From Planctomonas sp. JC2975 (GTDB taxonomy: Bacteria; Actinomycetota; Actinomycetes; Actinomycetales; Microbacteriaceae), in the NCBI RefSeq assembly GCF_012985205.1, contig NZ_JABEKS010000004.1:186001-250000 (forward strand): a stretch of DNA of 64,000 bases, read 5' to 3'. Shown here in pieces: positions 8,378 through 15,905 of the stretch (the first letter of the stretch is position 1; every line of letters starts with the position of its first letter). The position numbers and the translations under genes are program-made. The notes beneath the pieces are model-generated. The model was given only the letters and a program-made list of their open reading frames with translations, did not search any database and was not told where the DNA came from.

Positions 8378-9478
8378 TCAGGACGCGATGTCGACCCAGC
8401 CGCCGGACTCGGCGGAGTCGATGACGGCATCCATGACCACTGCCGCTCGCAGCCCGTCCGCGAAGCGCGGCAGCCCGTCGGGCTCCGCACCGGCGATCGC
8501 CGCGTACGTGTCTGCGACGAACGCGTTGAACGCGTCCTGGTAGCCCTGCGGATGTCCAGCAGGCGTCATCACCAGGCGTGCGGCATCCGGTGCCAGCTGG
8601 TCCGCGTCCCGAGGGATCAGGAGCGAGCCCTTGCGGCGGCCGACCCAGAGCGTCTCCGGCTGCTCTTGGTCGAAAACGATGGACTCGACCGATCCGGCGA
8701 GCTCCATCTGCAGCCGGTTCTTGCGTCCTGGCGCCGCCTGCGACACGAGCAGGGTGCCGATGGCGCTGCTTGCGGTCTGCACGGCAACGGCAACGGCGTC
8801 TTCCGTCGTGATCGCCGAATGCTCGGCGCGAGCGTCGAAGAAGGTGCGCTTCGTCGCGGCGACGCTGGAGACGCGGTCGCCCGTGACGAACTCGATGAGG
8901 TCGACGAGGTGCGAGCCGATATCCGCGAACGCCCTTGAGCGACCGCCGGCGGCGCCGTCGACTCGCCAGTTGTCGTCATCCGCATCCAGCAGCCAGTCCT
9001 GGAGGTACGTGCCGGAGATGGTGAGCAGCCGGCCCGCCTCTCCGGCGGCGAAGCGCGCTCGGGCCTCGCGGACGAGCGGGTGGAAGCGGTAGACGAACGG
9101 GACGGTGGCGGTGAGGTCGGCCGATGCGGCGGCATCCGCCAGCCTCTGCGCATCCGCCACGGTCGTGGCCAGCGGCTTCTCGCAGACGACGTGCTTGCCC
9201 GCCTCGAGCGCCGCGAGGGCCTGCTCGGCATGCAAGGCGTTCGGCGTGGTGATGTGCACGACGTGGATGCCGTCGTCCGCGAGCATGTCGTCGAACGTGT
9301 CGTACGCCCGCGCGATGCCCAGCTCAGCGGCCGCCGTCGCGGCCCTTTCGGGCCGCGACGACACGATGCCGGTCAGCTGGGCACGGGCGGCGCGGGCCGC
9401 CCTGGAGTGCACCGTCGCCATGAATCCGCCGCCGACGATGCCGACGCCGAGGTGCGACGGCGCGGTGCTCTCCGCCAT
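8378..9478 (-). CDS. Gfo/Idh/MocA-family oxidoreductase (distal operon gene)
   Basis: A 366-residue NAD(P)-dependent dehydrogenase of the Gfo/Idh/MocA family, which oxidises sugars or inositols. The Rossmann motif GVGIVGGGFM is at 11-20, the family signature CEKPLATT near 98, and the catalytic-domain segment ADIGSHLVDLI carries the conserved histidine. Its ATG overlaps the stop codon of the upstream dehydrogenase by four bases (ATGA), implying coupled translation. It is the last gene of a three-gene minus-strand operon with another family member and a TIM-barrel isomerase. Paired Gfo/Idh enzymes with an isomerase usually act in epimerisation or catabolism through keto-sugar intermediates. Confidence 0.93.
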   Translation of the reverse strand: MAESTAPSHLGVGIVGGGFMATVHSRAARAARAQLTGIVSSRPERAATAAAELGIARAYDTFDDMLADDGIHVVHITTPNALHAEQALAALEAGKHVVCEKPLATTVADAQRLADAAASADLTATVPFVYRFHPLVREARARFAAGEAGRLLTISGTYLQDWLLDADDDNWRVDGAAGGRSRAFADIGSHLVDLIEFVTGDRVSSVAATKRTFFDARAEHSAITTEDAVAVAVQTASSAIGTLLVSQAAPGRKNRLQMELAGSVESIVFDQEQPETLWVGRRKGSLLIPRDADQLAPDAARLVMTPAGHPQGYQDAFNAFVADTYAAIAGAEPDGLPRFADGLRAAVVMDAVIDSAESGGWVDIAS

Positions 9479-10587
9479 CAGGAGAGTGTGGACTCGGCCG
9501 GGTCCCACTCTTCGGGCACTGCCGGGGTGGGCACGAAGGTGCTCGCCACGTCGACCCATTCGCCGCTCTCGGCCGCCTCGATGGTCGACACCATGATGTC
9601 GAGCGCGTGGTAGGCCTGCTCGCCGCTGGCACGCTCCGGCACGCCGGCGCGGATGGCGCGGGCCAGCTCGACGACACCCGTTCCGCGCGCAGCCTTCTCG
9701 CCCTCGACGGTGATGGTCTTGGGCTCGCCGTCTGCGTGCAGCACGAGATCGCCCACGAACATGTTCGGGTCGTTGACCTCGAGAGCGCCGTCGACACCCG
9801 TGACCTCGAACAGCGTGCGAGGCAGCTTCGAGTCGAAGCTGAAGATGCTCTGCGACGTCTTGCCGCTCTCGAACTCGAACACCGTGCTCACGTGCGTTGG
9901 CACGGTGACCTCGAAGGTCTGTCCTGCCAGCGGGCCGGAACCGATGGTGCGGATCGGCTTCGACTTGGAGGCGACAGCGGCGACGCGCTTGACCGGTCCG
10001 AACAGCTGGATCAGCGTGGTCACGTAGTAGGGACCGATGTCGAACAGCGGACCGGCACCCTGCTGGAACAGGAACGCAGGGTTCGGGTGCCACGACTCGG
10101 GGCCGGGACCCTGCACGAGCGTGAGGGCGGTCTGCGGCTCGCCGATCGCACCGGACTCGAGCAGGCGACGCGCGGTCTGGATGCCGCCACCGAGGAACGT
10201 GTCTGGCGCGCACGCTGCGCGCACGCCCGCGGCCTTCGCCGCCTCCAGCACCCGCTTTCCGCTCTCGCGGTCGAGGGCGATGGGCTTCTCGCTCCACACG
10301 CTCTTGCCCGCGGCGATCACCTGCAGCGCCACCTCGGCGTGCACGGCGGGGATGGTGAGATTGACGACGATCTCGATCTCGGGATCCGCCAGCAGCTCCT
10401 CCACCGTGCCGTTGGCGGGGATGCCGAACTTCTCGGCCTGCGCCTGTGCCGCCTCGGGGATCAGGTCCGCGATGAAGCGCACCTCGACATCCGGGAACGA
10501 CGTGAGGTTCGTCAGGTACTGGGTGGAGATGTTGCCTGCGCCGATGACGCCGACGCCGACGGGTCCGGTCTTGGTCTGCTCGCTCAC
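9478..10587 (-). CDS. Gfo/Idh/MocA-family oxidoreductase (middle operon gene)
   Basis: A 369-residue NAD(P)-dependent dehydrogenase paralogous in family, but not closely similar in sequence, to the gene just downstream. The nucleotide-binding motif GVGVIGAGNI is at 11-20, the SEKPIALD signature is near 98, and FDIGPYYVTTLIQLFG contains the active-site region. The start overlaps the isomerase stop codon by four bases, and its stop overlaps the next start by four bases. All three proteins are therefore probably made from one transcript in fixed ratio. The likely role is oxidation of a sugar, sugar acid or inositol; no motif identifies the exact substrate. Confidence 0.93.
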   Translation of the reverse strand: MSEQTKTGPVGVGVIGAGNISTQYLTNLTSFPDVEVRFIADLIPEAAQAQAEKFGIPANGTVEELLADPEIEIVVNLTIPAVHAEVALQVIAAGKSVWSEKPIALDRESGKRVLEAAKAAGVRAACAPDTFLGGGIQTARRLLESGAIGEPQTALTLVQGPGPESWHPNPAFLFQQGAGPLFDIGPYYVTTLIQLFGPVKRVAAVASKSKPIRTIGSGPLAGQTFEVTVPTHVSTVFEFESGKTSQSIFSFDSKLPRTLFEVTGVDGALEVNDPNMFVGDLVLHADGEPKTITVEGEKAARGTGVVELARAIRAGVPERASGEQAYHALDIMVSTIEAAESGEWVDVASTFVPTPAVPEEWDPAESTLS

Positions 10588-11333
10588 GCGAGGCCCTCCT
10601 TCGTGAGGTAGCTGAAGCTGTCCGCGACAGCGGTGAAACGGTTGTCGTGCGAGTCGTCGAGCTCGATGACCCGCAGCGCGGTGGGCGCGGCCTCGATGAT
10701 CGCACGGATCGGCAGGCTGCCGGACCCGACGGCCACCTGATCCTTGGTCTCCTTGGTCGCGGGGCCGTCCTTGATGTGCAGGGCCACGACGCGATCTCCG
10801 AGTCGGCCGAGCACCTCGACGGGATCCTCGCCGCCGACGGCGACCCAGTACGTGTCGAGCTCGATGACGACCTCAGGGTCGAGCTTGGAGACGAAGTACT
10901 CGAGGGCGTTCTGGCCGTCGATCTTGTTCTCGAACTCGTGGGCGTGGTTGTGGTAGCCGACGCGCACGCCGTGCTCGGCCGCGATCTTCGCAGCGTGGTT
11001 CAGCTCGGCGGCGATCGCCTCGACGGACTCCGCGCTCTTCCAGCGCTCGTCGGCCGCATGCGGATCGATCACGGTCTGGATGCCGAGCTCACGGGCGGCG
11101 TCGAAGATGGAGCCGAGCTGCTCGTCGCTCTCGCCCAGGAAGTGCACGTGCACGGTGGGAGCGGTGAGACCGGCGGCGACGAGCGCGTCGCCGAGACCGA
11201 CGAAGTCGGTGAAGCTGAACGGCTCGACCTGGGTGAAGCCCACCTCGGCGAGCTTGTTCAGGGTTCCCTGCAGGTCGTCCCGCAGCGCTTCACGCACCGT
11301 GTAGAGCTGTACGGAAACAGGTGAGGTGGTCAC
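10584..11333 (-). CDS. Sugar phosphate isomerase/epimerase (xylose isomerase-like TIM barrel)
   Basis: A 249-residue protein of the AP-endonuclease-2/xylose-isomerase-like superfamily, which includes IolE, IolI and hydroxypyruvate isomerases. Expected metal-site segments are visible: GYHNHAHEFE, ELDTYWVAVGG and LHIKDGP, with HNH, the ExD pair and HxKD. It is the first gene of the operon, starting at GTG with GAGGAGAATC just upstream. The context (two Gfo/Idh dehydrogenases and a divergent ROK regulator) fits isomerisation or dehydration of a keto-sugar or keto-inositol. A true IolE is somewhat longer, so the precise reaction is left open. Confidence 0.88.
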   Translation of the reverse strand: MTTSPVSVQLYTVREALRDDLQGTLNKLAEVGFTQVEPFSFTDFVGLGDALVAAGLTAPTVHVHFLGESDEQLGSIFDAARELGIQTVIDPHAADERWKSAESVEAIAAELNHAAKIAAEHGVRVGYHNHAHEFENKIDGQNALEYFVSKLDPEVVIELDTYWVAVGGEDPVEVLGRLGDRVVALHIKDGPATKETKDQVAVGSGSLPIRAIIEAAPTALRVIELDDSHDNRFTAVADSFSYLTKEGLA

Positions 11334-11501
11334 GATTCTCCTCGTCGAGAGCCTCGATACGGGTGCACGGACTCATGGCCGCGGTCGCCAGGTGGAGGCC
11401 GGTTTGTCGTCAGGGCACGCCCGCGCGATGCACTGGGCATGCACACGGATTTCCCTGGGGTCGAATCGATTGAATCACACTTCTGCCGTCAGTCAAGCAA
11501 A

Positions 11502-11523
11502 AGTTGATAGACATCCGTCAACT
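11502..11523. promoter_or_regulatory. Candidate operator of the divergent ROK/sugar operon pair
   Basis: AGTTGA and TCAACT form an inverted repeat with a 10-base centre, and further TCAA/TTGA half-sites lie just to the left at 11490-11506. The A/T-richer block 11461-11560 separates the sugar operon from the ROK gene and is the natural place for a shared regulatory site. Confidence 0.4.
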
Positions 11524-11559
11524 TCCGTCACCCGTTCGGCGGTGTGGTTCAATCGGTCT

Positions 11560-12738
11560 ATGTCGGCCCCGTCTGCACCATCAGGCGCCCCTCGCGGCGG
11601 CCTGGTGCCGAGCGATGCTGCGGAGTTGGTCGGCATCTTGCGCGACGGGATCCCCCGCACACGCGCCCAGCTCGCCGAGCAGACCGGCCTGGCACGATCC
11701 ACCGTGTCCTCGAGACTCGACGCGCTGATGGATGCCGGACTCATCACCGCTGCGACCGACGCAGCGTCATCCGGAGGTCGCCCGCCGGCAAGGGTCACGT
11801 TCAACGCCGGGGCCCGGTACATCGTGTCCGTCGACCTCGGGGCGACGCACGGCGTCATAGCGCTGGGCGATCTCGCCGGAACCGTGCTGTTCTCCGAGAC
11901 GGCCCCGCTGACCATCTCGGAAGGTCCCGAAGCCGTGCTGGACTGGGCGCTCGCGACGGCGAAACGGCTCGTGAAGGCATCCAAGCGTCCGAGGTCAGAA
12001 CTCGCCGGGGTGGGCATCGGCCTGCCCGGCCCCGTTCAGCACTCGACGGGCATGCCGATCAACCCGCCCATCATGCCCGGCTGGGATCGCTTCGACGTTC
12101 CCGCCTACGTGCGCCGAACGTTCGACGTGCCCGTGCTCGTCGACAACGACGTCAACGTGCTGGCGCTCGGCGAGCACGCCGTCTCCTGGCCCACCGAAGA
12201 CGACCTCTTGTTCGTGAAGGTCTCGACCGGAATCGGCCTCGGCATCATCGCCGGCGGCAGCCTGCAGCGCGGTGCCGCCGGATCCGCCGGCGACCTCGGT
12301 CACGTGCGCGTGCCGTTCAGCCGTGAGACCCCACGCCACGGCGACGAGAACGCGGACCTCGAGGCGCTGGCCAGTGGACCGGCCATCGCCAGATACATCG
12401 CCGAGCGGGGCACACCGGCCGTATCGAGTGCGGATGTGCTGGCGCTCGCGCGGGGCGGACATCCGGATGCCGTTGCCGGCATCCGGCAGGCCGGCCGCGA
12501 CCTCGGCGAAGTGCTCGCCACCTGCGTGAACCTGTTCAACCCGTCGGTGATCGTGGTGGGCGGATCCATCGCACGCGCCGGCGAACACCTGCTCGCCGGC
12601 GTGCGCGAGGTCGTCTACCGGCAGTCGACGCCCCTGGCCACGGAGCACCTGCAGATCGTGCCAGCCGCTGCCGGCGAGACCGGCGGCGTGCTCGGCGCCG
12701 CCATCATGGTGGCGCAACATCTGCTCGAGCCGGCGTAG
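11560..12738 (+). CDS. ROK-family transcriptional regulator lacking the zinc motif
   Basis: A 392-residue ROK-type regulator: an N-terminal winged helix (TRAQLAEQTGLARSTVSSRL) and a sugar-kinase-like domain beginning at VSVDLGATHGV. GTGIGLGIIAGG and the phosphate-binding segments are present. In most ROK proteins the segment after the GH motif carries a CxCGxxGC zinc cluster. Here the stretch DLGHVRVPFSRETPRHGDEN contains no cysteine before LEALASGPAI, so the zinc site is lost. The ATG has no clear ribosome-binding site and may be leaderless. It is divergent from the sugar operon at 8378-11333 and is its most likely regulator. Confidence 0.9.
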   Translation: MSAPSAPSGAPRGGLVPSDAAELVGILRDGIPRTRAQLAEQTGLARSTVSSRLDALMDAGLITAATDAASSGGRPPARVTFNAGARYIVSVDLGATHGVIALGDLAGTVLFSETAPLTISEGPEAVLDWALATAKRLVKASKRPRSELAGVGIGLPGPVQHSTGMPINPPIMPGWDRFDVPAYVRRTFDVPVLVDNDVNVLALGEHAVSWPTEDDLLFVKVSTGIGLGIIAGGSLQRGAAGSAGDLGHVRVPFSRETPRHGDENADLEALASGPAIARYIAERGTPAVSSADVLALARGGHPDAVAGIRQAGRDLGEVLATCVNLFNPSVIVVGGSIARAGEHLLAGVREVVYRQSTPLATEHLQIVPAAAGETGGVLGAAIMVAQHLLEPA

Positions 12739-12823
12739 CACCCTCCGGCCTCCCGCTCCACCGCGGATGCGGACCGCCTCGTGAACCTGTCTGTGCCCGT
12801 TCCGGACACCATCGAGGGCGCCG

Positions 12824-13300
12824 TCAGTCGCCTTCGATGGTGCTGCCGTCCTCGTCGGCACGCAGGCGCGACAGCAGATCGGCGAGCGTTGCGGTCTCCG
12901 CTGCATCGAGCGTGATGGCCAGCCGCCTGGACGTCTCCTCCGAGACGACGCCGGATGCGGCAGCGAGCATCCGCTCCCCTTCCGGTGTCAGTCGCAGGAT
13001 GGACGACCGCCTGTCGCCCGGATGCGGCGCACGCTCCGCCCAGCCACGTTTCGACAGGCGGTCGACGGCCTTGCTCGCGCCGCCGACCGTGATGCGCACT
13101 CCGTTGGCGAGGTCCTGGACGCGGCAGTTCGGGGTGCCGTCGATCACCCGCATCGGCAGGTATTCGATCAGCACCATGTCGAGATCCGATCGAAGCCGTC
13201 TGTCGACGACGTTGAACTGATCGACCTGCACGAACACGAGGTCGGCCAGAAGCTCGCCGTAGTCGATCCGTGCGGAGTCAGCCGATTTCATAATCTTCAT
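12824..13300 (-). CDS. MarR-family transcriptional regulator
   Basis: A 158-residue winged-helix regulator. The recognition part is VQDLANGVRITVGGASKAVD and the wing carries the family's DRRSS signature (HPGDRRSSILRLTPEGERML). Two starts, ATG 13300 and ATG 13291, are in frame, and the longer upstream frame is unlikely because it overlaps the divergent promoter. The gene is divergent from the esterase at 13414 and converges with the ROK gene. Palindromes at 13299-13325 lie at its 5' end, so it probably controls itself and the esterase. Confidence 0.88.
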   Translation of the reverse strand: MKIMKSADSARIDYGELLADLVFVQVDQFNVVDRRLRSDLDMVLIEYLPMRVIDGTPNCRVQDLANGVRITVGGASKAVDRLSKRGWAERAPHPGDRRSSILRLTPEGERMLAAASGVVSEETSRRLAITLDAAETATLADLLSRLRADEDGSTIEGD

Positions 13301-13313
13301 TCCCAGGAATAAT

Positions 13314-13325
13314 CTTCTCGAGAAG
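13314..13325. promoter_or_regulatory. Perfect 12-bp palindrome upstream of marR-type gene
   Basis: CTTCTCGAGAAG is a perfect 12-base palindrome, and ATTCC/GGAAT arms lie next to it at 13299-13310. Both are at or just upstream of the MarR-type start and within the divergent region facing the esterase gene. Confidence 0.45.
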
Positions 13326-13413
13326 CATGTTCCTGATTCTATAACCGACCGCTGGGCCGGACCCGGTGCGACGAGCACCGCGCCCGACGTGGTCACCGCG
13401 AGAAGGAGACACC

Positions 13414-14355
13414 ATGACAACGACGACAACCGCCGAGGCACGCGAGCCGGACAGTGTGCCGAGGCACGCCGCTCCGACGGAGCAGAGCCTCCGGGACCAG
13501 AGCCTTCGCGACCAGAGCCTCCCTGAGCAGGTGATCGGCACCCGTGCGTTCTATCGCACAGACCTCGGGGTGCGGCCATACGCCGACGACGTCACGGTCT
13601 CACCCGGTTCGCTGGGCGGCATCCCAACGGTCGAGGTGCGCACGGCGGGTGTGCGGGAAGATGCCGTCCTGTTCTGGGTGCACGGAGGCGCGTACATCGC
13701 CGGGTTCGCCGCAGCGGCCACCGGCCTCGCGGCCGCAGTCGGACGCGCAGCGCACGTGCGAGCCGTCTCGGTCGAGTACCGGCTTGCTCCGGAGCATCCG
13801 TTCCCGGCACCGCTGGACGACGTGCTCGCTGCGTACCGCGGTCTGCTGGCGAGCGGAGTCCCGGCCGAGCGGATCGTGTTCGGCGGGGAGTCAGCAGGCG
13901 GCGGCCTGGTGATGGCTGCCATGGTCGCGCTTCGAGATGCCGGCGATCCGCTACCGGCCGCAGCAGTCCTGCTCTCGCCCTGGGTCGACCTCTCGCTCGA
14001 GGGCGACAGCATGGCCGAGCGCGCCACACTCGACCCGGTGCTCTCGCCCGAGGTTCTGCGCAACGCGTCCGAGTGGTACGTCGGAGAGGCGAGCCCCTCG
14101 GATCCGCGCCTCAGCACCGTCTTCGCTGACCTGACCGGGCTTCCGCCGCTGACGGTGGTCGTGGGTTCGCACGAGATCTTGCTCGATGACGCGATCCGCC
14201 TCGTGACGCGAGCAGCGCGCGCTGATGTGGCCGCGACCCTCACGGTGGTCCCCTCAGGAACCCACGGTTCGGAGATGTCCGAGATCGTGGATCCCGACAC
14301 GCGCGGGCAGCTCGCGACCGCCGGCCGGTTCCTCGCCGAACGGCTGCCCGCCTGA
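13414..14355 (+). CDS. Alpha/beta hydrolase (hormone-sensitive lipase-type esterase)
   Basis: A 313-residue HSL/GDXG-family esterase. The oxyanion-hole HGG is in WVHGGAYIAG, the nucleophile serine in GGESAGGG, and the acid residue near HEILLDD. The catalytic histidine is probably in GTHGSEM close to the end, though the usual spacing is slightly altered. These cytoplasmic enzymes hydrolyse short-chain esters. The N-terminus contains three imperfect 15-base tandem units giving SLRDQ, SLRDQ, SLPEQ. The ATG has a good AGAAGGAGA site. The divergent MarR gene is the likely regulator, and a strong hairpin at 14373-14412 ends the transcript. Confidence 0.9.
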   Translation: MTTTTTAEAREPDSVPRHAAPTEQSLRDQSLRDQSLPEQVIGTRAFYRTDLGVRPYADDVTVSPGSLGGIPTVEVRTAGVREDAVLFWVHGGAYIAGFAAAATGLAAAVGRAAHVRAVSVEYRLAPEHPFPAPLDDVLAAYRGLLASGVPAERIVFGGESAGGGLVMAAMVALRDAGDPLPAAAVLLSPWVDLSLEGDSMAERATLDPVLSPEVLRNASEWYVGEASPSDPRLSTVFADLTGLPPLTVVVGSHEILLDDAIRLVTRAARADVAATLTVVPSGTHGSEMSEIVDPDTRGQLATAGRFLAERLPA

Positions 14356-14372
14356 CGGCGCCGGCGCGCCGC

Positions 14373-14412
14373 CGATCCGGATCCGGGATGCCGAAACCCC
14401 GGATCCGGATCG
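14373..14412 (+). terminator. Hairpin terminator after the esterase gene
   Basis: Perfect 15-bp inverted repeat (14373-14387 and 14398-14412) with a 10-base loop, 17 bases after the esterase stop codon and before the nuclease gene. Confidence 0.75.
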
Positions 14413-14445
14413 TCGGCCGCGCAGCAACGACGGCAGAATGGACCG

Positions 14446-15123
14446 GTGACCGACACGATGCTCTCTCTGTTCGACGAGGAGCTCGAGGCCACCCTCCGTC
14501 CGGTCGGCGGCCGCCAGGATGCCGTCATCCGGCCGGCCGCGGTGCCGCTGCCCCCACACGAACGGCGCATCCTGGCGCATTCTTCCGACCGCGTCCCGTG
14601 GCTGCGCGCCCGCGCCCGCGGCATCACGGCGACGGACGTCGCGAAGCTGTCGACACCGGCGTCGGTTCTGGCGGCCGCGCGGCAGAAGGTGCACGGATCC
14701 GGCTTCACCGGCAACGTCTACACCGAGCACGGCAAGGCCAGGGAGCCGCAGATCGCGAAATGGATGCTGCGCGAACACGGCATCGAGCACAGCGATGCGC
14801 TGTTCCACGCCGAACGCGATCGCCGCCATCTCGCCACGCCCGACGGCCTTGCCCTTCGCGATGACGGACATCTCGTGCTGGCGGAGATCAAGACCACGAA
14901 CAAGCCGTGGCGGAGCATCCCTCGGCACTACCTGCGTCAGGTGTGGTGGCAGCAATACGTGCTGGGCGCCGAGCGCACGCTCTTCGTGTGGGAGCGGCAC
15001 GACGGGTTCGTGCCGGTCGGCGATCCGGAGTGCAAGTGGATCGACAGGGACGAGAACGAGATCGAGGCTCTGGTCTCTCTCGCCACGCAGCTGATCGCGA
15101 CCTTGGCATCCGGACGGGTCTAA
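14446..15123 (+). CDS. YqaJ-type (lambda-exonuclease fold) nuclease
   Basis: A 225-residue protein with the YqaJ viral-recombinase fold of the PD-(D/E)xK superfamily. The core runs from GITATDVAKL through TEHGKAREPQIAKWM to the catalytic pair: D in ATPDGLA and ExK in LAEIKTTNKPW. Related proteins are lambda-Exo-like exonucleases used in phage recombination, but single chromosomal copies are common in actinobacteria and no other phage gene is nearby. The start is a GTG giving TDTMLSLFDEE, and the upstream spacing suggests a leaderless or weakly translated message. Its biological role here is unknown. Confidence 0.8.
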   Translation: MTDTMLSLFDEELEATLRPVGGRQDAVIRPAAVPLPPHERRILAHSSDRVPWLRARARGITATDVAKLSTPASVLAAARQKVHGSGFTGNVYTEHGKAREPQIAKWMLREHGIEHSDALFHAERDRRHLATPDGLALRDDGHLVLAEIKTTNKPWRSIPRHYLRQVWWQQYVLGAERTLFVWERHDGFVPVGDPECKWIDRDENEIEALVSLATQLIATLASGRV

Positions 15124-15198
15124 GGCTGGTGCCGCCGCCGGTTGCGACCTGCGTCGTGACCCTGAACGCGGGTCAAGCCCGCAATCCGACCGCGGATG

Positions 15199-15750
15199 TC
15201 AGCCGTTCCCCGCGGCGGTCAGAGCCTGCTCGAAGACGAAGTCGTCCTCCCAGTTGTCACCGACCAGGAACCGCTTGGCGCCGACCTTCGTGAATCCGCT
15301 CTTGGTGTAGAAGCGCTGTGCACGCTCGTTCTCCTGGTTCACCCCGAGCCAGATCCCGGCGGCACCGCGGTCGGTGGCGGCCTCCATCGACGACAGCATC
15401 AGACGGGCCGCGACGCCCTGACCGTGATGCCCTGGCAGCACGTAGCACTTGCTGAGCTCGCTCGCGGGGCGCAGCGTGATGGCGGCGGCGACATCCGGAT
15501 CGTGCGGTTCGCCGAAGACCACCATCGTGTAGCCGACGGCACGACCGTTCTGCTCGGCGACGAGGAGGACGCGATCGGGATCCGAAAGGTATTCGCGGAA
15601 GGCGTCGGGCGAGAGGTTCGCGACGACGAAGGACGCCGCATCCTCCCGCGTGGTGTGCGGAGGGCATGCGAGCGGGAACGTGACGGCGGCGAGGAAGGCG
15701 AGCGCGTCGGCATCCGACTCTGCGGCTCTGCGGATGGTCACGTCGGTCAT
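15199..15750 (-). CDS. GNAT-family N-acetyltransferase
   Basis: A 183-residue GNAT acetyltransferase. The central strand and pyrophosphate loop are LSKCYVLPGHHGQGVAARLM, matching motif A (V-x-x-x-x-RGxG/A with variation), followed by GIWLGVNQENERAQRFYTKSGF, the conserved asparagine and AxxFYxxxGF segment. It would transfer an acetyl group from acetyl-CoA to a small molecule or protein. The acceptor is unknown. It is a single gene converging with the YqaJ-type nuclease, with an ATG start. Confidence 0.9.
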   Translation of the reverse strand: MTDVTIRRAAESDADALAFLAAVTFPLACPPHTTREDAASFVVANLSPDAFREYLSDPDRVLLVAEQNGRAVGYTMVVFGEPHDPDVAAAITLRPASELSKCYVLPGHHGQGVAARLMLSSMEAATDRGAAGIWLGVNQENERAQRFYTKSGFTKVGAKRFLVGDNWEDDFVFEQALTAAGNG

Positions 15751-15820
15751 GGCTTCACGATACCGAGGGTGCCGAACCGCCCGAGCCCCTGGGCGAGGCC
15801 GAGCCGATCGAACACCGGCT

Positions 15821-15895
15821 CCCCGAGCGAGGCGGAGCGAAACGAGCCGAAGGGCGGTAGCCGTGCCGCCCTTCGACTCGCTCCGCTCGCCCGGG
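15821..15895. terminator. Long imperfect inverted repeat downstream of aceB
   Basis: An interrupted 30-bp-class inverted repeat. The paired blocks are GAAGGGCGG with CCGCCCTTC, CGGAGCGA with TCGCTCCG, and CCCC with GGGG. It begins 11 bases after the aceB stop in the direction of aceB transcription and is the probable terminator of the aceA-aceB unit. Confidence 0.6.
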
Positions 15896-15905
15896 GAGCT
15901 CGCGG

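Noticed and set aside
8378-10705. A single 775-residue frame spanning both dehydrogenase genes
   Set aside because: Its first part is a shadow of the upstream dehydrogenase in another frame. The real gene begins at the ATGA overlap at 9478, where a Rossmann motif follows at once.
14446-15123. The YqaJ-type gene as evidence of a prophage
   Set aside because: No integrase, terminase, capsid or recombination partner gene is nearby, and its base composition matches the surroundings.
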